From: Alicyclobacillus acidiphilus NBRC 100859
GTDB taxonomy: Bacteria > Bacillota > Bacilli > Alicyclobacillales > Alicyclobacillaceae
NCBI RefSeq assembly: GCF_001544355.1
Contig: NZ_BCQI01000021.1
Coordinates: forward strand, 1 to 47,645
DNA length: 47,645 nucleotides
Direction of reading: 5' to 3'
The number at the start of each line of letters is the position of its first letter. Position 1 is the stretch's first letter. Shown piece after piece: positions 42,572 to 47,645 of this stretch. The notes under the pieces are model-generated. The model saw only the letters and a list, made by a program, of their open reading frames with translations. It was not told where the DNA came from and ran no database searches. The position numbers and the translations under genes are program-made.

Positions 42572-43295
42572 TAGCAAATATAGTCGCGTACCCTTGGAAG
42601 AGCCAACGTCCCGCGGTTATATACACATTGCCGCCCAGACGTGCGAACCCAGTTTTCCCTTTCGACCCAACACTGACCCCAGGCTTTTGGCAGAACTCAA
42701 AGACCTAGTCGAACATCTGGAGCAGGTGGACTGCGTCGATACCATTCACACCTTTAGGGCAGTTGGTCTGCCGCCAGTGAGCCGACTCCCTTATGTGAAA
42801 GATCACGCTGGTTCGATCCGGATTGCACGATTTGATGTTGCGGTGTTGATTGAGATGAAAAACAAAGAATCACTGGCAGAAGTTCAAGGTACGCCGCTCT
42901 ACGAAGCACTGGTCGAATACCTGAGAACCCATTCGAAATCGGTCCATGTGATGCCTGCAATGAATATGAAGCGTTTTGGCGAGGTCAACAGCACGCAAGA
43001 CGGATTATTCCTGTTTAACTACTTTGTTGCCGAAGACGCAGCAACATTGATGGAACTGTGGGACTATATGGCAGACTGGTACCGAGTCGAGATGGACCTA
43101 GACAATTCTCTATTACTCGTACCCACAAATCCAGAGGCATCCGATTATGTTGCACTCAACTATGCCCGCTTCGAGGGCAGCCTGCCCAGTTTTCTAGCGA
43201 AGCAAATGCCCAAGAGGAGTTTCCGAAATTATTTGCTGGCTAACCTTGACACCCATCACGTAGGTGCCATGCCCATTCTGTATCGGCTCGCGTAG
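42546..43295 (+). CDS. Unrecognised 249-aa protein, first gene of an SDR-containing operon
   Basis: I do not recognise this family. There is no signal peptide or membrane helix. Two stretches look like related alpha/beta units: SIRIARFDVAVLIEMKNKES then LAEVQGTPLYEALVEYLR (about residues 95-135), and LFLFNYFVAEDAATLMELWD then YMADWYRVEMDLDNSLLL (about 155-195). The pattern suggests a ferredoxin-like dimeric alpha/beta-barrel fold such as Dabb/EthD, but that is a guess from pattern only. The C-terminus (PKRSFRNYLLANLDTHHVGA) is distinctive. GTG 42546 is preferred for AAAAGGAGG seven bases upstream; the open frame to 42489 has no ribosome site. An SDR and a membrane protein follow, probably in one transcript. 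Confidence 0.75.
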   Translation: MNVSIVNADSKYSRVPLEEPTSRGYIHIAAQTCEPSFPFRPNTDPRLLAELKDLVEHLEQVDCVDTIHTFRAVGLPPVSRLPYVKDHAGSIRIARFDVAVLIEMKNKESLAEVQGTPLYEALVEYLRTHSKSVHVMPAMNMKRFGEVNSTQDGLFLFNYFVAEDAATLMELWDYMADWYRVEMDLDNSLLLVPTNPEASDYVALNYARFEGSLPSFLAKQMPKRSFRNYLLANLDTHHVGAMPILYRLA

Positions 43296-43336
43296 TAACC
43301 ACGCTGCATTACAACACATGTAAGGGAGAGGTAAAA

Positions 43337-44122
43337 ATGAAATCGCCTAGTATACCTTTCATTCCGAATTACCCAGACCTCGCTGGCAAAGTGGCCGTTG
43401 TAACCGGTGGGTCGAGCGAACTCGGAGCCGCTACCGCTCAAGCTCTTGCGAAAAATGGAGTATCCGTCGCCGTGGTCGGGAGAGAACAAACGGCTATTGA
43501 TGCTACGGTTAGCGGTATTCTATCTAAAGGCGGCCACGCCATTGGCGTGGCTGCAGACTGCACTGTCCAAAGCGATGTAGAACGACTACATGACACAGTT
43601 TCCAAACAACTCGGCTCCGTAGACATTCTTGCCGTGTTTGCTGGAGGCAACGGAATGCCCGTACCTACCGCGAAGGAGACGGTTACACATTGGCGTGAAG
43701 TCATAGAAGCGAACCTTACGTCAACCTTTCTCACGATTTCCGCGTTCTTGACAGATATGATCGAGCGACAATCAGGTGCCATCGTCACCATGTCCTCCGC
43801 GGCGGCTCGCCAAGCCGCAAAATCGTCGGCAGCGTATGCAGCGGCGAAATCTGGCGTGATTGCTTTGAGTCGCCACTTAGCTGGGGAATTTTCGAAAGAC
43901 GGAATCCGAGTGAACTGCATTGCCCCCTCGGCGATCGAAACCGACCATATGCGCTCGCGGGTTCCAGAAGAACAACGCAAAGCGCTTGCCACCGCGTTCC
44001 CATTAGGACGCCTCGGGCAGCCTGAAGATGTTGCAGCGGCGACGTTGTTTCTCGCTTCGTCCGCATCTTCATGGATTACTGGTATCACGCTCGACATTGC
44101 CGGTGGGAAGGTGATGCTATGA
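43337..44122 (+). CDS. Short-chain dehydrogenase/reductase (FabG-like)
   Basis: The 261-aa NAD(P)H oxidoreductase has cofactor motif TGGSSELG (residues 23-30; the usual GIG is ELG here), an NNAG-equivalent FAGGNG, N126, catalytic S153/S154 in TMSSAAARQ, and Y167-K171 in AAYAAAKSG. C-terminal LGQPEDVAAATLFLASSASSW is typical of classical SDRs. Arg50 after the second strand (VVGRE) suggests NADPH preference. The substrate is unknown. ATG 43337 follows AAGGGAGAGG. It lies 41 bp after the unknown gene, and its TGA overlaps the next ATG (ATGA), so it is coupled to the membrane protein. Confidence 0.9.
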   Translation: MKSPSIPFIPNYPDLAGKVAVVTGGSSELGAATAQALAKNGVSVAVVGREQTAIDATVSGILSKGGHAIGVAADCTVQSDVERLHDTVSKQLGSVDILAVFAGGNGMPVPTAKETVTHWREVIEANLTSTFLTISAFLTDMIERQSGAIVTMSSAAARQAAKSSAAYAAAKSGVIALSRHLAGEFSKDGIRVNCIAPSAIETDHMRSRVPEEQRKALATAFPLGRLGQPEDVAAATLFLASSASSWITGITLDIAGGKVML

Positions 44123-44574
44123 GTGGTACAGAACAGCGCAAAATCTCGAACCTACGTGTTACTTCGTTTGTAGCCTTGGTACTTCTCCTCATTGAAGACG
44201 GTATTGGAATGGGAGGACGTCTCTACGCGGCATTGCCCGCTCATGCCGCCGGGACCTCGCTGCTTGCGAGTTTTGGCAAAGCGGTGACGAATGGTCCTTT
44301 GGCACTGACTGTACACGCTTTACTAGGTACAATATTAGTCGCCTCTGGCATCGCGGGGATTGCGCGTGCCATCCCTGTCGGTAAAACATTGTTGACCATG
44401 CTCTCCTGTGTCGCGATGTTCGCCATACTTGTGGCGTGGGCGTCAGGTTCGAGATATGTGGGCGCCCCTAGTTATGGAGGCTCCTTATCTATGGCAATCA
44501 GTTCATCAGTGGCGATGTTTTGTTACGCGACCATTCTGTCAGTCATACCTGCAACACCTCGTAAGACACCGTAA
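44119..44574 (+). CDS. Four-helix membrane protein coupled to the SDR
   Basis: The 151-aa protein has hydrophobic segments at about residues 15-31 (SFVALVLLLIEDGIGMGG), 59-82, 87-110 (KTLLTMLSCVAMFAILVAW) and 125-145. The second half of the first helix carries an unusual IEDGIGMGGRLYA, with Glu and Asp in the bilayer region. I recognise no family, although DoxX-like quinone-associated proteins have a similar size. ATG 44119 overlaps the SDR stop; an alternative upstream start at 44071 is inside the SDR gene. Coupling suggests it works with the SDR at the membrane. Confidence 0.75.
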   Translation: MSGTEQRKISNLRVTSFVALVLLLIEDGIGMGGRLYAALPAHAAGTSLLASFGKAVTNGPLALTVHALLGTILVASGIAGIARAIPVGKTLLTMLSCVAMFAILVAWASGSRYVGAPSYGGSLSMAISSSVAMFCYATILSVIPATPRKTP

Positions 44575-44901
44575 CCATATTGTCTCTGGATGACTGAGTA
44601 TCAGAAGGCGGAATTGGGGCTAGATTTGAAATGACCGAAAGGCACCGTCAACATGTCACTCGATAAGCCTTTCGGTCATGATCTTGTAGAGTAATACCTA
44701 TATGCCATTCCTCAATCGCCGCGGGATTCTTCCGCGTCGCGTTTCCAAGTTCTTCACGCGTTCCTTGGTCTTCGCCATAGAGTACGAGGCTCTACATCGA
44801 TGTTACACCATGGTAATGGCAACGCCCCCTACAACGTCGAATCCTCATAAATCTTCCGTTTTTTGTATTTTGCGTAGCTTGTTATAGGGCTAGGTCGCCC
44901 T
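44575..44901. other. Intergenic region with a 13-bp inverted repeat and no gene
   Basis: ATGACCGAAAGGC (44631-44643) is exactly complementary to GCCTTTCGGTCAT (44667-44679) across 23 nt, a possible shared terminator between the SDR operon and the convergent MFS gene, though no U tract follows. A second inverted repeat (ATAGGGCT/AGCCCTAT, about 44885-44916) covers the MFS stop codon. The short open frame around 44702-44887 has no family resemblance. Confidence 0.55.
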
Positions 44902-46146
44902 TCAAGAAGCCCTATTCGGCGCAGGATCCGTCAATTTCGACTGATTCCTCGGCGACAACGAAAGAAACGCTATCGAGAGCGCGGCCAATCCCATCAACGT
45001 CGTCATCCCGACCATCAAGCTGCGTACTCCTAACCAAGTCGCTACAAAACCTCCAAGCAGTATAAACACGATGTTGAGGAATTGTTGAGGTGGACCGACC
45101 ACGCTATTGATCCTTCCCATGTGCGACACCGGCATTACCTGTTGCGTGTATGTGGTGAAACCAACGCTCGCACTCGAACCAAACAACCCCAAAACGATAA
45201 GACCCCCAACAGCCGACCAAAATGAATGTGCTAGAGCATAGAGCAGATATCCCAACGCACTCAACAGTGTGCCGATACCCAAAAGCCATGTTGTACTGAT
45301 CCTTTTGGACGTGATCGATAACATCAGGGAACCAGAGACAAATCCTACCCCAGCGAAAGTCACCATCATTCCGTAACCAAGTTGCCCAAGGTGCAGTGTT
45401 TGCCGGGCAAAGACAACCTCTTGCGTGTCTGCCGTGAGGGTAAAAATGTTAATCAGTGCATTTAAACCAAATAGGACAGTAAACAGTCGGTTCTCGCTGA
45501 GAAATTGAAACGCAATTTGCCAATCCTTGAACACGGTACGCCAAGGGTGCTGTCTTTCCGTCGATGCTTGTGGCGTACCCAATTCAGGTAACAAGATGAA
45601 CGATATTGCAGAAGCCAGGAAACTAACCGAATCCAACCAAAGAGGGATGGAAGCATTTCCGTGCATTGAGAGCACGCCAGCAATGGCAGGTCCCGTCAAA
45701 AATGCGCTGTACCGAAGTGTGCTAACAATCGAATTTACTTGTTTCCTGGAATCCTCAGGAATAAGCAGCGTTTGATACGGAAGAAACAGACTCCCGAAGA
45801 ACGTACTCCCGACTCCAAGTAAAAATAGAAGTGCGTAAATAGAAGCCAAGTGGGACAGCAGCGGCAACACACCGATCAACACCGCACGGGCAAATTCGAT
45901 ACCAATCAGTTGTTTCCTGCGGGAAAATCGATCGGTTATGCTTCCGACCCATGGTCCGACAATGAAAGCGGCAATCCTCGACACAACCCACAGACCTGCA
46001 ACAGCGGATGCCGAGTGTGTTTGATCGAGAACAAGGATGTTGACGGCAACCAGGTATATGAAATCTCCGATAGCCGAAATGCCAACTCCAGATACAAAGA
46101 TACCCATCCATATGTGAGATTGAAACTGTTTGGTCCCCGGAGTCAT
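44902..46146 (-). CDS. MFS exporter, MefA/DHA3-like
   Basis: The 414-aa carrier has 12 helices. The opening GIFVSGVGISAIGDFIYLVAVN and motif A-like VGSITDRFSRRKQLIGIEFARA match the MFS_3/DHA3 group that includes macrolide efflux MefA and enterobactin exporters. SLFLPYQTLLIPEDSRKQVN and NSIVSTLRYSAFLTGPAIAG are the helix 4-5 motif C region. It probably exports a drug or small metabolite. ATG 46146 follows GAGGTGAACG. GC is lower here than in the addAB part of the window. The next minus-strand gene upstream is the AHL-lactonase-like enzyme, separated by 389 bp. Confidence 0.82.
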   Translation of the reverse strand: MTPGTKQFQSHIWMGIFVSGVGISAIGDFIYLVAVNILVLDQTHSASAVAGLWVVSRIAAFIVGPWVGSITDRFSRRKQLIGIEFARAVLIGVLPLLSHLASIYALLFLLGVGSTFFGSLFLPYQTLLIPEDSRKQVNSIVSTLRYSAFLTGPAIAGVLSMHGNASIPLWLDSVSFLASAISFILLPELGTPQASTERQHPWRTVFKDWQIAFQFLSENRLFTVLFGLNALINIFTLTADTQEVVFARQTLHLGQLGYGMMVTFAGVGFVSGSLMLSITSKRISTTWLLGIGTLLSALGYLLYALAHSFWSAVGGLIVLGLFGSSASVGFTTYTQQVMPVSHMGRINSVVGPPQQFLNIVFILLGGFVATWLGVRSLMVGMTTLMGLAALSIAFLSLSPRNQSKLTDPAPNRAS

Positions 46147-46535
46147 TCGTTCACCTCGAACATTTCTATTCAGGTTACTGTCAGTTCAACCACCATATTA
46201 CGCTATGGTGAATGACAACAACCTCTGCAAAGCATCACCGCGACGTCGGGACGTCGGGTAAAGTGCTCCCATACGTAAATTCCTACGTAACCTCAGTGCA
46301 TGCTCAGACGGGCTCCGTAGTGAGACCTACCCACGACATGCGTACCTGCGACCTCTTCGCACACGGTCTAATAGGTTCCGTTTCAGAGATCATCGCTCGA
46401 ATTTTCGAATCCAGATGATTGCCCAATCTAACAAACGCCAAATGGCAGTGTAGTCAACCAAGGAGATATGTGCCTGCTCGTTTGGCAACCACTTGTAGCC
46501 TACATCGCTTGTCATGGGACTGACACGCCGCATTT
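46147..46535. other. Intergenic region, no gene seen
   Basis: Nothing protein-like on either strand over 389 bp. A short direct repeat CGACGTCGGGACGTCGGG lies near 46241-46258. The MFS promoter should lie here, but I cannot place a convincing one. Confidence 0.4.
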
Positions 46536-47366
46536 TCAAGAAACGATGGTCGGGATTCTTTGCACCATACGTTCCTTCGACTGTGGATCGTGACTGGGGA
46601 GATAAACTGTAGGTCCTCCACTGATAAACGCATGAATTCGATCAATTGTTTCACTGGCGAGCTTTGCATTTGGAGAAACACCATCGATACTTCTCTCTAT
46701 CATCAGTTGGTCGCTATAGGAAGTATCACCTGCAAAAAAGTACGTGATTTCCCCGTCACGTACAATAACGGACTGATGCCCAAGGGTATGTCCCGGCGTT
46801 GGAACCACTAACACATCTTCAGCTTTTGTCACGGTATACCCTGTTCTGAACGCACCGTACTCTCCGAGAGTATAGCTCACGATTTTCGGGTCAAACCACG
46901 TTGGGAAGCAGTTCGGTAAGTAGCCTCTTAATTTTCCCTTCCATCCCAGAGACAGTGCATATTCCCGACGTGATACGAGAAATTCCGATGTCGGAAAATG
47001 ATATATCCCACCAGCGTGATCTGTATGAAGGTGAGTCATAATCACCCACCGTACGTCATTTAAAGACAACCCTAGTTTTTTGATTCTTGACCCTACTTCT
47101 TGCTCCGGCTCCACCCGCATTCGTACACCAAAACGGAAATACGGGTGCCATTTGGGAAAATGAGATGGATCTGACGTTCTTGCTGTTTCCCCTGTGTCAA
47201 TTACAATGATCCCTTCTGGATGTTCGACCACCCAGCAGTATATTGGCAACCATTCGGTCCACGTCCTATCCAATAACGTGTTAAGGCGTCTTCCAATTGC
47301 CCCTACTCCCTTCCTCTGTCTGGACTTTACCGAAACAAGCCCAGTTTCAATTGCGTGGATTTTCAT
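46536..47366 (-). CDS. Metallo-beta-lactamase-fold hydrolase, AHL-lactonase-like
   Basis: The 276-aa di-zinc hydrolase has HLHTDHAGG with H112, H114, D116 and H117. PTPGHTLGHQS gives the third-strand His, FFAGDTSYSDQ the bridging Asp, and LPSHDPQS the final His. The long segment PIYCWVVEHPEGIIVIDTGE before the motif and the spacing match N-acyl-homoserine lactonases of the AiiA/AhlD type and related lactonases. It may quench quorum signals of Gram-negative neighbours or hydrolyse another lactone. ATG 47366 follows AAGGGGGG. There is no signal peptide, so it acts inside the cell. Confidence 0.85.
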   Translation of the reverse strand: MKIHAIETGLVSVKSRQRKGVGAIGRRLNTLLDRTWTEWLPIYCWVVEHPEGIIVIDTGETARTSDPSHFPKWHPYFRFGVRMRVEPEQEVGSRIKKLGLSLNDVRWVIMTHLHTDHAGGIYHFPTSEFLVSRREYALSLGWKGKLRGYLPNCFPTWFDPKIVSYTLGEYGAFRTGYTVTKAEDVLVVPTPGHTLGHQSVIVRDGEITYFFAGDTSYSDQLMIERSIDGVSPNAKLASETIDRIHAFISGGPTVYLPSHDPQSKERMVQRIPTIVS

Positions 47367-47645
47367 TCTCAGCCCCCCTTGTTATTTGGTTAGCATTTAC
47401 AAACTAACGGACGCACAGTGATTTGCTTCAAACCGACCAATCGTTGTTGGGTCTCAGTCTTCATATCGATAAGGGTCGGCGGCAACCATCCATATCACTA
47501 AACACGGCTAAGTATGTCAACGCACCTACGAGATGCCGCTGCTAAGCATGCAACATTGTTATGAATTCCATTTTATTGAAACCTGAATAAAGTCAATCAT
47601 AGACACAATTAGCAAGCGCTATCTGCCATCCAAACGCGCAAAATC
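47367..47645. other. Right-edge AT-richer region, no gene seen
   Basis: The last 279 bp contain no supported gene. They should carry the promoter of the lactonase-like gene, but I cannot place one with confidence. Confidence 0.4.

Noticed and set aside
1-47645. tRNA or rRNA genes, insertion sequences, prophage
   Set aside because: I saw no conserved rRNA segments, no tRNA-like cloverleaf with CCA end, no transposase or integrase motifs, and no phage structural genes on either strand.

Overview
The window looks like chromosome of a spore-forming Firmicute, most likely an Alicyclobacillus-type bacterium. The reasons are a coproporphyrin-type heme cluster (hemE, a ferrochelatase with the CpfC-style tyrosine, and a HemY-type oxidase), bacillithiol-linked proteins (a YfiT-family transferase and a YqiW/BrxB-type bacilliredoxin), Bacillus-type AddAB, a Bacillus-type signal peptidase, AGGAGG-like ribosome binding sites, and moderately high GC that falls in the last 7 kb. 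The genus is an inference. I saw no rRNA, tRNA, CRISPR array, insertion sequence or prophage.

Layout. 1-3.6 kb: the 3' end of an unknown gene, an HSL-family esterase, a divergent WYL-type regulator with a 7-7 palindrome in its promoter, and a nitronate monooxygenase. 3.7-7.6 kb: a heterodimeric ABC exporter whose leader has its own promoter, a short leader ORF with a strong Shine-Dalgarno site, and an intrinsic terminator. 7.6-10.4 kb: a terpenoid-cyclase-fold protein and a histidine kinase/response regulator pair with PhoB-like direct repeats upstream. 10.5-11.07 kb: two 192-bp copies of a block of four GC-rich palindromes, plus a 16-bp tandem repeat. 11.7-13.8 kb: a MarR regulator diverging from an FAD monooxygenase, with one palindromic operator per promoter. 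13.8-18.7 kb: an accessory stretch with remnants of a TetR regulator, an MFS transporter and a cupin, among an acetyltransferase, a phosphoesterase, two unknown small genes, a methyltransferase and a YfiT-family protein.

18.7-26.1 kb: addB-addA, overlapping by 4 bp. 26.3-32.4 kb: an MFS carrier converging on a minus-strand housekeeping run (bacilliredoxin, FAH hydrolase, DtxR-type metalloregulator, D-Ala-D-Ala carboxypeptidase, TM2 protein, dusB, signal peptidase I). 32.7-36.2 kb: hemE-cpfC-cgoX on the plus strand, ending in a 10-bp convergent overlap with a BNR-repeat lipoprotein gene. 37.9-39.8 kb: an ABC-F ATPase behind a perfect 24-bp palindromic terminator with no upstream plus-strand gene to terminate, so probably an attenuator. 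39.9-44.6 kb: a second two-component system next to a plus-strand run of a SHOCT-domain membrane protein, an unrecognised 249-aa protein, an SDR oxidoreductase and a four-helix membrane protein. 44.9-47.4 kb: an MFS exporter and an AHL-lactonase-like metallo-beta-lactamase-fold enzyme.

The strongest leads for new biology are the two leader/terminator arrangements before antibiotic-type ABC genes, the palindrome blocks at 10.5-11.0 kb, and the unknown operon at 42.1-44.6 kb.
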